Positions 34,064 to 42,302 of a stretch of 64,000 bases of DNA are shown one piece after another. Within the stretch, counting starts at the first letter, position 1. Every line of letters starts with the position of its first letter. The notes beneath the pieces were generated by a model. That model was not told the origin of the DNA and did no database searches. It was given only the letters and a program-made list of their open reading frames with translations. Source of the stretch: an uncultured Bacteroidia bacterium (GTDB lineage Bacteria > Bacteroidota > Bacteroidia > Bacteroidales > UBA932); NCBI GenBank assembly GCA_902789435.1, contig CADAOA010000007.1:1-64000 (forward strand), in the 5' to 3' direction. The translations under genes were made by a program, and so were the position numbers.

Positions 34064-34135
34064 GCCCCCGTAGTTTAACGGATAAAACGATGGATTCCGG
34101 TTCCATTGATAGGCGTTCGATTCGCCTCGGGGGTA
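34064..34135 (+). tRNA. tRNA-Arg (anticodon CCG)
   Basis: A 72-nt cloverleaf: acceptor GCCCCCG / CGGGGGT with a terminal G-U pair and discriminator A, anticodon stem ATGGA/TCCAT around TTCCGGT, and T loop TTCGATT. The CCA is not encoded. A toxin-antitoxin pair begins 76 bases downstream. Confidence 0.95.
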
Positions 34136-34180
34136 CAAAATCTTTTCTGGATATCTCTTGCATTTCTCAATTCCCCTCTA

Positions 34181-34203
34181 TATTTTTGTACATTATAATG
34201 TAC
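34181..34203 (+). promoter_or_regulatory. toxin-antitoxin promoter with 16-bp palindromic operator
   Basis: A -7 box TATTTTTG (34181-34188) runs straight into the perfect palindrome GTACATTATAATGTAC (34188-34203), 7 bases before the antitoxin ATG. An operator covering the transcription start is what autorepressed toxin-antitoxin operons use. Confidence 0.65.
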
Positions 34204-34210
34204 TTGAATT

Positions 34211-34477
34211 ATGGTTGTGATTAGTTCTGCCGAGCTACGGAGCAATATGAAAAAGTACCTAGACATTGCCAAACGGGAACAGGTGCTTATTCAGCGTGGT
34301 AAAAACGAAACTTTTGTCCTTACCATGCAGAAAGATCCAATTAAGTATGACCTTGAGAGGGCCATAACTGTTGATGAAGTCATCGCAAAAGTGCGCGAAG
34401 GACTTACGGAAATGTTTGAAAGAAAAGAAACTATTAGCAGGAGAGAGGATGAGGGTGCTGTTTCTTCCAGAGGTTAG
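34211..34477 (+). CDS. antitoxin, Phd/YefM-like
   Basis: 88 residues. The N-terminus (VVISSAELRSNMKKYLDIAK, then REQVLIQRGKNETFVLT) matches the Phd/YefM DNA-binding fold, with the usual xxSxxELRxNlxxyld start and a strand ending in FVL. The C-terminal half (about 50-88) is charged and probably disordered until it wraps the toxin. It overlaps the toxin gene by 29 bases, and a perfect palindrome at its promoter suggests autorepression. The antitoxin protects the cell by binding the toxin and repressing the operon. Confidence 0.85.
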   Translation: MVVISSAELRSNMKKYLDIAKREQVLIQRGKNETFVLTMQKDPIKYDLERAITVDEVIAKVREGLTEMFERKETISRREDEGAVSSRG

Positions 34478-34790
34478 CCAGCAGTTCATTGAACTAGCAG
34501 AAATTCTCTACGATAAAGGATATGTGAATTTTCTGGATACAGCACTGGAGTATTCAGCGAGTTTATTCAAAGATATCCAGGCATCTTTGCCAATGAAAGT
34601 ACATCGTAAAGCGCCAACATGGTTTGACCGTTTTGGTCAGGATATGTTTTATGCGTCGTTCCCTAAGAATAAACACACCACCTGGTATGTCTTCTTCAAT
34701 GTATATAACGTGAACGGGGATGTTGTTTATCTAGTTCGATATATGAGCAACAACCATGTTATTGCCCAGCATTTGGAACTTGATAGTTAA
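34449..34790 (+). CDS. toxin, RelE/ParE superfamily-like
   Basis: 113 residues from ATG 34449 (MRVLFLPEVSQQFIELAEIL), preceded by GGAGAGAGG, an unusual Shine-Dalgarno-like run within the antitoxin gene. The longer frame from 34371 is out of place. Fold hints: an N-terminal strand and long helix, then KAPTWFDRFGQDMFYASFPK, TTWYVFFNVY and VYLVRYMSNNH, an order of beta strands as in RelE/ParE-type toxins. The usual catalytic residues cannot be assigned with certainty, so mRNA cleavage versus gyrase poisoning is open. It is coupled to the antitoxin by the overlap. Confidence 0.8.
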   Translation: MRVLFLPEVSQQFIELAEILYDKGYVNFLDTALEYSASLFKDIQASLPMKVHRKAPTWFDRFGQDMFYASFPKNKHTTWYVFFNVYNVNGDVVYLVRYMSNNHVIAQHLELDS

Positions 34791-34798
34791 ATACCGCC

Positions 34799-35890
34799 TT
34801 ATTGGGCAAAAGGCTTCAGGTCCTTGGCGGCCTCTGCGGCGGTGATTTCCTTTCCGCCGTTGTCAAGGTCGATGAGCTTATAGCGGGTATTGCCCATTCC
34901 AAGCTCCTTCATATAGGAGAGCTGCCTCAGTCCGTGACGGGTTTCCATACGCTCCACCATCGCCGCATGCTCTTCCGCCGTCATGGCGTAGATGATGTCC
35001 ACGCAAGCCTGGTCAACTGCCAGGATGTCCCTGGATGAAAGTATTCCCACGTTTGGAGTAACCACAGGCTCTGCTGCAACGCCCTCGCAGTCGCAGGAAA
35101 CAGACATGTTGCGCATCACGTTAACGTATGTCACGTGCTTGCCGAAATGGTCTATCGTAGCCTTGGTGGACTCTGTCATCCTTTCCATAAACTCTTCCTC
35201 AGCAATGCTCCACTGGTCGTCTGAGCCCTTTACAGTATGTATCCAGGCCTTTCCGACCCTGCCGTCCGCGCAACCGATTCCGATGTTCTTGTTGCTGCCA
35301 CCGAAGCCTCCCATCGTGTGACCCTTGAAGTGAGTCAGCGCTACCAGAGACTCGTAGTTAAGCATATTCTTTCCTACGGACATCTTGTCAAACCACTTTC
35401 CGCCTACCACTGGAATGGTAACGGTATCCTCGGCATCCATAATGTCTACCGGACAGAAAGTCCATCCGTTAACCTCCAGAGTCTTGCGGTGCTGCTCTGT
35501 GGTGTAGCGGTCACCCTCATAGTAAGTATTTGTCTCCACGATTGTGGCATCCTTGAGATCCTTCTCCAGAAGGGCCTTCACCCACTCTCTCGGGATGATG
35601 TTCGGTCCGTTCTGCTCTCCGGTATGCAGCTTAACGGCCACCTTTCCGGTGATATCCTCGCAAACCTGCTCGTATGCCTTGATCAGTCCTGCCGCGGACA
35701 AATCGCGAGTAAAATACACTACAGACTCTTCTCCTGTCCTTTCCTCATACGGCACATACTTGTCGCCGCCAGTTCCTGCCACAGGAGCCTTTGACTCAGC
35801 ATTCTCTGCCTCTTTGGCCCCTCCGCCGCCACAACCTGCTGCAACAGCGGCACAGAGCATCATTGCTCCAAAACATGTTTTCATATTCAT
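34799..35890 (-). CDS. DUF362 domain lipoprotein
   Basis: A 363-residue protein with a lipoprotein signal (lipobox AVAAGC near residue 20) followed by a Gly/Ala/Glu linker. DUF362 features: VAVKLHTGEQNGPNIIPREW, GWTFCPVDIM, LVALTHFKGHTMGGFGGSNK, NIGIGCADGRVGKAWIH. In other Bacteroidetes the domain carries 2[4Fe-4S] ferredoxin modules at the C-terminus. None is present here, so this is the short form. ATG 35884 is an equally good start. Its 5' leader carries the GAATCGCTGAGAA motif. Function unknown; the family is linked to redox processes. Confidence 0.82.
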   Translation of the reverse strand: MNMKTCFGAMMLCAAVAAGCGGGGAKEAENAESKAPVAGTGGDKYVPYEERTGEESVVYFTRDLSAAGLIKAYEQVCEDITGKVAVKLHTGEQNGPNIIPREWVKALLEKDLKDATIVETNTYYEGDRYTTEQHRKTLEVNGWTFCPVDIMDAEDTVTIPVVGGKWFDKMSVGKNMLNYESLVALTHFKGHTMGGFGGSNKNIGIGCADGRVGKAWIHTVKGSDDQWSIAEEEFMERMTESTKATIDHFGKHVTYVNVMRNMSVSCDCEGVAAEPVVTPNVGILSSRDILAVDQACVDIIYAMTAEEHAAMVERMETRHGLRQLSYMKELGMGNTRYKLIDLDNGGKEITAAEAAKDLKPFAQ

Positions 35891-35970
35891 ATCTATCTTT
35901 CTAATTTTCTAATTATTCTCAGCGATTCCCTACAAAAAAAGTTTTGGCCCGAAACTCAAGACTCTTACTT

Positions 35971-38445
35971 CTAATAGCTCTTGAACGTTGACCAGTTGGT
36001 ATTGGTTTCTGCAGTAGCCTGAAGATTCTCAGGCAAGTTTGCGAAGAAGTCGAACCCAGTCCAAGTTTCTATCTGATCTACACTCTTTACGTATGCAGAG
36101 TTGGAGTAATCCTGCGAAGTATACTGCTTGTGTTCGAACCAGAATCCGATAGCCAGGGCTCCTGTTATATTTCCTCCGCTTCTCTTAACCTTCAGCAGCA
36201 CCTTCCAGTAGTAGTTAGGTACTGGAGCTCTCTTGGTATCGTGCTGAGGCTGGATATAACTTATGGTCTCGCTTCCTCCGACCTTGCGGAAACATGCTCC
36301 GGTTACAACATATACCGTATCTTTTACAGACTCCCTTACGCCATCCTCCAGCTTGCCCCAGATGTACCCGTTGAAACGGTTCTGGATCTGAGGTGTAGAG
36401 TTAGTTGCATAATAGGTTTGGCTCTGCATTGTACTATTGTTGGAACGATCTGCATTCGGGATCTGATGACCTCTTGCATATATGTCAGACGGATCTGCAT
36501 TAGGCACGCTTACGCCGTAGCTTCCGTCCCATACATTAATCTGTTTTGACTTGGCGATTTGAGGATTGGCCGCCCAAGACTTTCCTCTATCCTCAAAGCT
36601 TGCCATCTCCATAGAATCTGGGCTATAAGGTCCAGGAATTGCCTCGCTGCTTCCCATTGTTGACGAATACAACGGATATGCCACCCAGAGGCAGGTATAC
36701 ATGCTGTACTGATACATATATGTGTAGTTGCGGGCATTGCCTGCATACAAGGTGCTTGTAAAGTAGTCTGAGCCGGTCTGGGAAGCCGGAAGCTCAAGCC
36801 ATCCGTTGATAGTTGAAGAACCGCCCTCGCCTGGCTCCTGGCTAATAGTCAGATCAACGGAAGCCGCACCAGGGTAACTCAGAGTTATAGAGGCCGCTCT
36901 CGAATTGGCCCCATTTGCCTGTGCTGCCACATCAAACGTAATGTTATAGCCGTTAACAGTAACGTTTGTTATCCATGTAGCATTGGAAACGGCTGTCAAA
37001 GTCTGGCCCGATACAGGACTTGTAATGGTATAAGTAGCGGTCTGCGATCCGCCAGTCTTGCTTACAGACAACGGATTGGCAGAGGTAATATTGATGACAG
37101 ATGTTGGAGTATCTCCCTCTGATTTATACAGCGCTATTGGCTTCTGGGTAGAAGAGTAGCAGATAAACCTAGGACTGCTCTGATTATATTGCAAAGAAAA
37201 AGTATTGTCCGTGGATGGTTTAATCGTTGCGACTCCAGAACTTATGGATATATTCCAAAGGAAGCTGGAGCTTTGCTCAATTAAATTCTTCCCGCTACTG
37301 GTATTTTTGTCCCACGCCAAATATTTGCCGTTGTTAGCGTCATCGGATTTGTCGTTCTTAATTGTCCAGGAGCTGCCGCTCTTGGTTATCTTGACTGGAA
37401 GCACAGGGCTTGTATTGTTCAGAACAATAGTATTATCCGTCTTGGTAATACTCTCGCTGACATGTATGATTCCGCTCAAAGCTCCCATAGCCACATCGAA
37501 CCCGGAAGCAGCAATTATATAAGTTCCGTCTGTAAGGCCAGACTGGTTCTGGACGAGCGTATAGGTAATGGTGGTGGAAACTGGAGTTGCATAGCCGCTC
37601 ATGTTCATTCCGAATCGTGTCATCTTCCCGAGAGTGAAGCTGATAGTATTTGAGAAGGCGGTGGACGGCTTGGTATATGTGTTTTTATCTGTCGAAACTA
37701 CCACGCTGGAGAAAGATGCGCCCTCAACAGGCATCGCGGTAAAATAGACAGGGAAAGTTCCGTCTGAAGGAACAACTGCATCATCATAAGACAGCGTGAG
37801 TTTCTTGACACCATTGGAATATGTTCCGGCATCGTCTCCCGTCAGAATGTAATAGCCGGTAACGAACTTATCAAAAGTTATCTCTACCATCTTTATCTTC
37901 TCTCCCGGAACAAGACCCTTGAGAGTCATCTTGTTGACAGTAATCGCGCGATGCAGCATAAACTCCAAAGAAGTAAGGGCTGTGGCTGAAGTAATCTCGT
38001 CTGAATACATCGCATCTGCATCCGGATCGTATGAAACAACTCCCGGACTCTGCTCCGCAGGAATCAGAATATTGCCTTTGGAGCTAAAAGACTTGGCAAA
38101 ACTTGCGCGATAAACGTATTCTGAAGCAGCCTCTGTAGCAAATTCAACCGTAAGGTCGATTCTCTTCATGTCGGCGCTATAGTCAATTTCGGTTATGCTT
38201 CCCAAAGTCCCGTTCTCATATATCCTGAAGTATTCGTCATCGCCTTCAGACCAAACATATGAAGCTTTGTCGTCTCCTTCAACCAATGACGTTTTGGTGT
38301 CTGCACCCTTGGTAAAAGAAACCTTGACAGTCCTCTTGTAAACCTCCGGCTGAGGTTCAGACTTGTCCTTTGCGCATCCCAGCAGCATCGCTGAGACAGC
38401 TGCTATCAAACCTATTTTGCAAAATATTCTTTTCATGGCAGACAT
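35971..38445 (-). CDS. cassette A: fimbrillin-like/BACON lipoprotein with C-terminal DNA/RNA non-specific endonuclease
   Basis: 824 residues from ATG 38445, one base after the stop of the small peptide gene (ATG 38436 is also possible). Lipobox MLLGC near residue 24. Residues 35-310 resemble the fimbrillin/Mfa-like N-terminal domain (AEQSPGVVSYDPDADAMYS, NTISFTLGKMTRFGMNMSG). A lipocalin-like beta module follows at 315-450, then a BACON-type domain at about 452-540 (NPLSVSKTGGSQTATYTITS). Residues 560-824 are Endonuclease_NS: ARGHQIPNADRSNN near 657 (catalytic His; the usual DRGH begins with Ala), TNSTPQIQNRFNGYIWGKLE, VYVVTGACF. Likely a surface nuclease. It differs from cassettes B-E in having no GGAGG site. 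Confidence 0.85.
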   Translation of the reverse strand: MSAMKRIFCKIGLIAAVSAMLLGCAKDKSEPQPEVYKRTVKVSFTKGADTKTSLVEGDDKASYVWSEGDDEYFRIYENGTLGSITEIDYSADMKRIDLTVEFATEAASEYVYRASFAKSFSSKGNILIPAEQSPGVVSYDPDADAMYSDEITSATALTSLEFMLHRAITVNKMTLKGLVPGEKIKMVEITFDKFVTGYYILTGDDAGTYSNGVKKLTLSYDDAVVPSDGTFPVYFTAMPVEGASFSSVVVSTDKNTYTKPSTAFSNTISFTLGKMTRFGMNMSGYATPVSTTITYTLVQNQSGLTDGTYIIAASGFDVAMGALSGIIHVSESITKTDNTIVLNNTSPVLPVKITKSGSSWTIKNDKSDDANNGKYLAWDKNTSSGKNLIEQSSSFLWNISISSGVATIKPSTDNTFSLQYNQSSPRFICYSSTQKPIALYKSEGDTPTSVINITSANPLSVSKTGGSQTATYTITSPVSGQTLTAVSNATWITNVTVNGYNITFDVAAQANGANSRAASITLSYPGAASVDLTISQEPGEGGSSTINGWLELPASQTGSDYFTSTLYAGNARNYTYMYQYSMYTCLWVAYPLYSSTMGSSEAIPGPYSPDSMEMASFEDRGKSWAANPQIAKSKQINVWDGSYGVSVPNADPSDIYARGHQIPNADRSNNSTMQSQTYYATNSTPQIQNRFNGYIWGKLEDGVRESVKDTVYVVTGACFRKVGGSETISYIQPQHDTKRAPVPNYYWKVLLKVKRSGGNITGALAIGFWFEHKQYTSQDYSNSAYVKSVDQIETWTGFDFFANLPENLQATAETNTNWSTFKSY

Positions 38446-38446
38446 T

Positions 38447-38569
38447 TTAAAAATCACCTTCATCATCGTAATCGTCGTCCGGAATAGTATTAGTACTCTG
38501 GGCAATGCAATTTTCTGTGCAAACGGCAAAGACCCTGCACTTTGGAACGGAGTATTTCTCCCGCTCCAT
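38447..38569 (-). CDS. cassette A small acidic peptide, 40 residues
   Basis: Too short for usual gene finders. It begins MEREKYSVPKCRVFAVCTEN and ends DDDYDDEGDF. The N-terminal pattern (EKY.xPxCxVFxV...E...IA) and acidic end ending G-D-F match the peptides of cassettes B, D and E, although the central SSGDEVDPSP is replaced by STNTIPDDD. Three Cys residues instead of one. No signal peptide. Stop and lipoprotein start are separated by one base, so translation is coupled. Promoter-like TCACTTTG lies 74 bases upstream. Role unknown: leader peptide, chaperone-like partner or secreted factor are all possible. Confidence 0.75.
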   Translation of the reverse strand: MEREKYSVPKCRVFAVCTENCIAQSTNTIPDDDYDDEGDF

Positions 38570-38642
38570 TTTGTTAAGGCAAATTAATTTCATCAATTAA
38601 AAAATTCTTTTTCCGACCCCAATCACTCAAAATCTGGCCCCG

Positions 38643-38650
38643 CAAAGTGA
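38643..38650 (-). promoter_or_regulatory. -7-like element TCACTTTG of cassette A
   Basis: One mismatch to TAnnTTTG, at a position comparable with the elements of cassettes B-E. The leader motif GTCGCTGAGAAAAGAAA lies just upstream (38681-38698). Confidence 0.35.
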
Positions 38651-38703
38651 TGCAAGTTAACAAAAAATTCTTTTGGTTCTTTCTTTTCTCAGCGACAGAA
38701 ACA

Positions 38704-38736
38704 AAGAAGTCCGAACCTCAATGGTCCGGACTTCTT
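38704..38736 (-). terminator. terminator of cassette B
   Basis: A 14-bp stem AAGAAGTCCGGACC / GGTTCGGACTTCTT (one G-U) with loop ATTGA. The following Ts are interrupted (TTGTTTCTG), so efficiency may be moderate. Confidence 0.75.
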
Positions 38737-38758
38737 ACACTACATCAGAACAAGTGTA

Positions 38759-40594
38759 TTATTTAGGGGCATTTGCTCCTGCTTGAGCTATATAAAGAAG
38801 AACTTCCTCTGAATTCTGCCAAACACCATTAACTTTATTATAGCAATAGAACATTTGCATTCTTCCACTTCTAATACTTGTAGAAGTATTCGCCGGCAGA
38901 GTAATTACAAGTGTTCCAGTATTTCCAGAAACTGAATTGTTGGTGGTAAGAGGAATATCATATGTAGAAACAGGACCTGACTGAGGCTGGATCTCTCCGT
39001 CAGCTGCCGGATACTTGATCTCGTAAGTAACTGTATAGGTACCGCCTGCTGCTGGGAGATACATTGTGTTGCCGACATAAACATTTGGTTCATATCCAGA
39101 TGGGGTGTTCACGCCAGAGGTGAAACGGAATTCAGGAACCGGAACAATTAGCGGATCACCTTCGCCAGTGCCTTCAAGTTTGTAGATTGCCAACGCTTCT
39201 GAAGCCAAGAAGGCATTGTCCATAAAGAATTCTTTATTATTATGATGATAACTCAGATACTTAAATCGGCTCGCAGTATTATACGGGGTCATAAAGGCTT
39301 CGCCGTTTTCTTCCAGATGAACTTCCCAGCTAATGCCCTTCTCAGTCTCAGTAGAAGAACAGTTATACAAATAAGTCCACTGGCTATAGTTGGAGCTAGG
39401 AGAAGAAGTTATCAAGGCGCCAATATACTTGTTGGCATACTCTCCATTCTTGCACTCAAGCATAACAGTATTCTTGCCGCTACCTTTCTTCAAAGTGAAC
39501 ACCTGAACATCATCGCCAGGATTCTCAATAGTAGCTTTGTCTGAACTCTTTACGATATCAGCCTCTTTTCTCCAAGGGTAAGACCACATTTCTGTTGCCA
39601 TTGCCTTGTCGTAAACGGTTGACGCAATCACGAACTCAGAGCCTGCGGTAAGTTCTGAATAATCGGTAACCAGTCTATACATCAGAGGTTCTGGATCAAT
39701 GCCGCTCATATTAAGAGTAAAGGATGCAACTCTTCCAACTTGGAAATTACCCTTGCCTGAAGGGAAGTTCACAACCTTTGTGTAAACTCCTGCATCTGTC
39801 TTAACCTTTACAGTAAGTGTCTTACCTTCCAGATTTACAGGAAGAACAGAGAACCAGAACACCTTGCTAGCATTGCTCTCTGCTGATATCTTAGAAGCAT
39901 TGATAGTCAGATACTTTTTCTGCTCAAAACCTCCGGTGTAATAAGGATTTTCAGGATACATTGAATTTCCTGTCATATATTCGGTAGAAGAAAGCTCAAT
40001 GCTCTTGATAGTAACATTCTCCGGGAAATTTTTGAGCATGAATTTGCCGTATGCAGCAATATGTTCAAATTTGAGAGATATGTTCTCTGGCATTTCGCTT
40101 GCAACTATAGGATCCTCAAGGGAAGAAAACAGAATATGGGCATTCTCATCAACGGATGTCATAGTAGGAGTCTGTTCTGATGGAACCGCAAAACCAAGTC
40201 CATAACCGCCACAGTTTCCAGTGTATGCAGATGCAGGACTAACAGCCTTAAGCCAAAGCTGGGTATCATCTGAAGGAAGCCCTGATATCTCAGCATCAAA
40301 AGAGGCCGTCTTACCATCTCCTGACGGTACTACAGTAGCTTCATCAGACCAGTTTTCATTCAAATTGAATATAATTTTAACTTTCTGACTTGCAGACCAT
40401 ACGGTTGGATAGCCCTCAGAAGTCTTGTCACCAAAATAAGTCTTTGTTGAAGGATCCTGGGTCTGAGCATTGAAACGGATTTTAACCGCCTGCCTTTCCT
40501 GCTCTTTTGCAAGAGGAGAACTATCCTTGCTGCAGCTGATGAATGAAGTTGCAATCAATGCAATTGCTGCGAATAAACTGAAATACTTTCTCAC
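38759..40594 (-). CDS. cassette B: fimbrillin-like lipoprotein with C-terminal beta domain
   Basis: A 611-residue lipoprotein starting with GTG 8 bases after a GGAGG site. Lipobox FISC near residue 21. Residues 35-300 form the fimbrillin/Mfa-like domain shared by the array: TKTYFGDKTSEGYPTVWSAS near 55, VNFPSGKGNFQVGRVASFTL near 285. A module at 305-470 resembles that in cassettes A, D and E (MYRLVTDYSELTAGSEFVIA, then a long stretch with ALAIYKLEGTGEGDPL). The last 130 residues are a BACON/Ig-like strand-rich domain ending VLLYIAQAGANAPK. Probably an outer-membrane surface protein. It stands between its own terminator and the 45-residue peptide gene 20 bases upstream. Confidence 0.83.
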   Translation of the reverse strand: MRKYFSLFAAIALIATSFISCSKDSSPLAKEQERQAVKIRFNAQTQDPSTKTYFGDKTSEGYPTVWSASQKVKIIFNLNENWSDEATVVPSGDGKTASFDAEISGLPSDDTQLWLKAVSPASAYTGNCGGYGLGFAVPSEQTPTMTSVDENAHILFSSLEDPIVASEMPENISLKFEHIAAYGKFMLKNFPENVTIKSIELSSTEYMTGNSMYPENPYYTGGFEQKKYLTINASKISAESNASKVFWFSVLPVNLEGKTLTVKVKTDAGVYTKVVNFPSGKGNFQVGRVASFTLNMSGIDPEPLMYRLVTDYSELTAGSEFVIASTVYDKAMATEMWSYPWRKEADIVKSSDKATIENPGDDVQVFTLKKGSGKNTVMLECKNGEYANKYIGALITSSPSSNYSQWTYLYNCSSTETEKGISWEVHLEENGEAFMTPYNTASRFKYLSYHHNNKEFFMDNAFLASEALAIYKLEGTGEGDPLIVPVPEFRFTSGVNTPSGYEPNVYVGNTMYLPAAGGTYTVTYEIKYPAADGEIQPQSGPVSTYDIPLTTNNSVSGNTGTLVITLPANTSTSIRSGRMQMFYCYNKVNGVWQNSEEVLLYIAQAGANAPK

Positions 40595-40614
40595 TTTAAT
40601 TTCCTCCTCTGATT

Positions 40615-40752
40615 TTAAAGATCACCCCAGTCCTCTTCTGGTGAAGGGTCAACCTCGTCGCCTGAGCTCATTGTGGCGATAGTGCCCTCTAATTTAACGG
40701 AATACACTTTGCAAAAAGGCTTGGCATATTCCTCTCTCTTGTTTGTAATCAT
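40615..40752 (-). CDS. cassette B small acidic peptide, 45 residues
   Basis: It begins MITNKREEYAKPFCKVYSVK and ends with the block MSSGDEVDPSPEEDWGDL. The same block is nearly identical in cassettes D and E, while the first ten residues differ, so the conserved part is under selection. One Cys in PFCKVY. No signal peptide; the last 15 residues carry a net charge near -7. The stop lies 20 bases before the GTG start of the lipoprotein, with GGAGG between. Promoter-like AAACTTTG is about 70 bases upstream. Function not known to me. Confidence 0.8.
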   Translation of the reverse strand: MITNKREEYAKPFCKVYSVKLEGTIATMSSGDEVDPSPEEDWGDL

Positions 40753-40820
40753 AATTGTTATACGTATAATAATATATTTTTCAACTAGAATTCTTCGCAG
40801 AAAATCGCGAAAAAGCGGCG

Positions 40821-40828
40821 CAAAGTTT
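40821..40828 (-). promoter_or_regulatory. -7-like element AAACTTTG of cassette B
   Basis: It sits 69 bases upstream of the peptide gene, with CTTG 20 bases before it. Cassette D has the same arrangement, including a shared CTCTTGCTTTTT tract. Confidence 0.4.
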
Positions 40829-40841
40829 AGAATAAAAGTCC

Positions 40842-40875
40842 AAAAAAGCAAGAGCTCGGCGCAATACCGAGCTCT
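40842..40875 (-). terminator. terminator of cassette C
   Basis: A 9-bp stem AGAGCTCGG / CCGAGCTCT with a 7-nt loop, then TTGCTTTTTTG on the minus strand. Its downstream T tract overlaps the promoter region of cassette B. Confidence 0.85.
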
Positions 40876-40906
40876 ATTCCATTTAAAAATCTCAAAAAGA
40901 GGTAAG

Positions 40907-42223
40907 TTAGTTCTCGTAGGTTACATCGATATTGTAAGCCTTAACTCCACTGTAAATGTTAGTAACAATTATTGTTAAAACTTTTCCTGTTTCTACTGTC
41001 GTTGAACTAACAGTCACATCAGGCGTACCCCAAAGTGATCCGCTTCCTACAGCAGTGTCACCTACCTTCAAGGTTATTAAGCCATCCGTATCATCGTCAA
41101 CTCCGCCCAATTTGATAGATAGACTCTTAATTTTTGCAGATCTCTCAAGCGTCGTGGTAAATGTTATTGAGCCGGCAGCCCAATGCTCATCGCCAATAAT
41201 GCTGAAATCAGTCTCCTGATCATAATCAGGGTTCTGAGTAGTGGTAATAGTCCAAGTATTTCCCTGGCTATCATTACCCGTAACTGTAGCTGCATTAATC
41301 TTGGTGCGACCGGTTCCGCTGCCAAATTGAATCGTTGCTGTCTTTTCAACAAGAGGCATTTCGATAGTGAATGAAGCAACCCTTCCGGCCTGGAAATTAC
41401 CTTTTCCTGAAGGGAAAGTGATGGTCTTAACATAATCCCCTACATTGGTGTGTACAGTAACTTTCAGGTTCTTGCCCTGCAGATCAACAGGCTTAACAGC
41501 AAACCAGAAAACTTTGCTTGCATTGCTCTCGGCAGATATCGCTGAGACATTAAGGCTAATAGTCTTAGAAGCGGTTTTATCTGCATAAGTTCCAGTTGCA
41601 GGATAGAAATAAACACTTCCTGCAATATTCTCGTCTGCCTCAAGGTCAATGCCAGAGATTGTTACATCCTCAGGGAAATCTTTGAGTGTAAATCTTCCGT
41701 AAGCCGCAATGTGAGAGAAAGAAAGAGATACATTATCAGGGAAAGTAGTAAATGTTGCAGACTTGGCGGCCATAATGTGAGCAGCTTCATCTACAGAGCT
41801 CATGGTCGGAGTCTGAGTTGCAGGAAATACAACTTCAACTCGACTAGATGCAGCTTCCCAGGAACTAGCGGCTACAGCTGGGCTGAGAGCATAGAACACA
41901 TAGTTTCCACTGCCATCATCTGTGACCTCAGCATTGAAAGTAGCAGTCTTGCCGTCTGCAGAAGGAGTTACATCTGCCTGAACGGCATTGGCATAGTTAA
42001 GAGCAACGCTAACCTTCTGGGTTGAAGTCCAAATAGTTGGATAACCTGACGAAGTCTTGTCACCGAATTGAGTCTTAGTAGCTGGGTTAGAAGATTTAGC
42101 AATGAAGGTTACCTTTTTGGCTATAGAATCTGAAAGATTCTCCACATCTTCATTTTTGCTGCAACTTGCCACTGTCAATCCAGCAACGGCTGCAAGGCAT
42201 ATAAAACTAAAGAACTTATTCAT
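40907..42223 (-). CDS. cassette C: fimbrillin-like lipoprotein, short form
   Basis: 438 residues from the second ATG (42223), which lies the correct 7 bases after GGAGG; the first ATG at 42229 is only 1 base from it. Lipobox TVASC near residue 21. Residues 30-285 are the fimbrillin/Mfa-like domain (TKTQFGDKTSSGYPTIWTST, FPATQTPTMSSVDEAAHIMA, FPSGKGNFQAGRVASFTIEM). The remaining 150 residues are a compact beta domain (KTATIQFGSGTGRTKINAAT, SAKIKSLSIKLGGVDDDTDG) ending SGVKAYNIDVTYEN, seen at the end of many Bacteroidetes surface proteins. Upstream, the expected small peptide gene is degenerate. Confidence 0.83.
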   Translation of the reverse strand: MNKFFSFICLAAVAGLTVASCSKNEDVENLSDSIAKKVTFIAKSSNPATKTQFGDKTSSGYPTIWTSTQKVSVALNYANAVQADVTPSADGKTATFNAEVTDDGSGNYVFYALSPAVAASSWEAASSRVEVVFPATQTPTMSSVDEAAHIMAAKSATFTTFPDNVSLSFSHIAAYGRFTLKDFPEDVTISGIDLEADENIAGSVYFYPATGTYADKTASKTISLNVSAISAESNASKVFWFAVKPVDLQGKNLKVTVHTNVGDYVKTITFPSGKGNFQAGRVASFTIEMPLVEKTATIQFGSGTGRTKINAATVTGNDSQGNTWTITTTQNPDYDQETDFSIIGDEHWAAGSITFTTTLERSAKIKSLSIKLGGVDDDTDGLITLKVGDTAVGSGSLWGTPDVTVSSTTVETGKVLTIIVTNIYSGVKAYNIDVTYEN

Positions 42224-42242
42224 TTTCATTCCTCCTGTATTT

Positions 42243-42290
42243 TTATGGTGAAGTGTCTACCTCGCCACCAGAACTCATAGCAACGCTGGC
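42243..42290 (-). pseudogene. degenerate small acidic peptide gene of cassette C
   Basis: Reading toward the lipoprotein, the frame VAMSSGGEVDTSP-stop is an obvious relative of MSSGDEVDPSP in cassettes B, D and E. The conserved N-terminal half (EY.APFCKVYSVKLEG) and the last seven residues (EEDWGDL) are missing. No ATG precedes it in frame except the internal one at 42278. I read it as a remnant left when the cassette was duplicated. The GGAGG site and spacing to the lipoprotein start are kept. Confidence 0.65.
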
Positions 42291-42302
42291 GGAAAAGTGA
42301 CA

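Noticed and set aside
34371..34448. Longer N-terminus for the toxin
   Set aside because: The added residues are read from within the antitoxin coding region, do not resemble the toxin family, and the internal ATG at 34449 has a purine-rich site before it.
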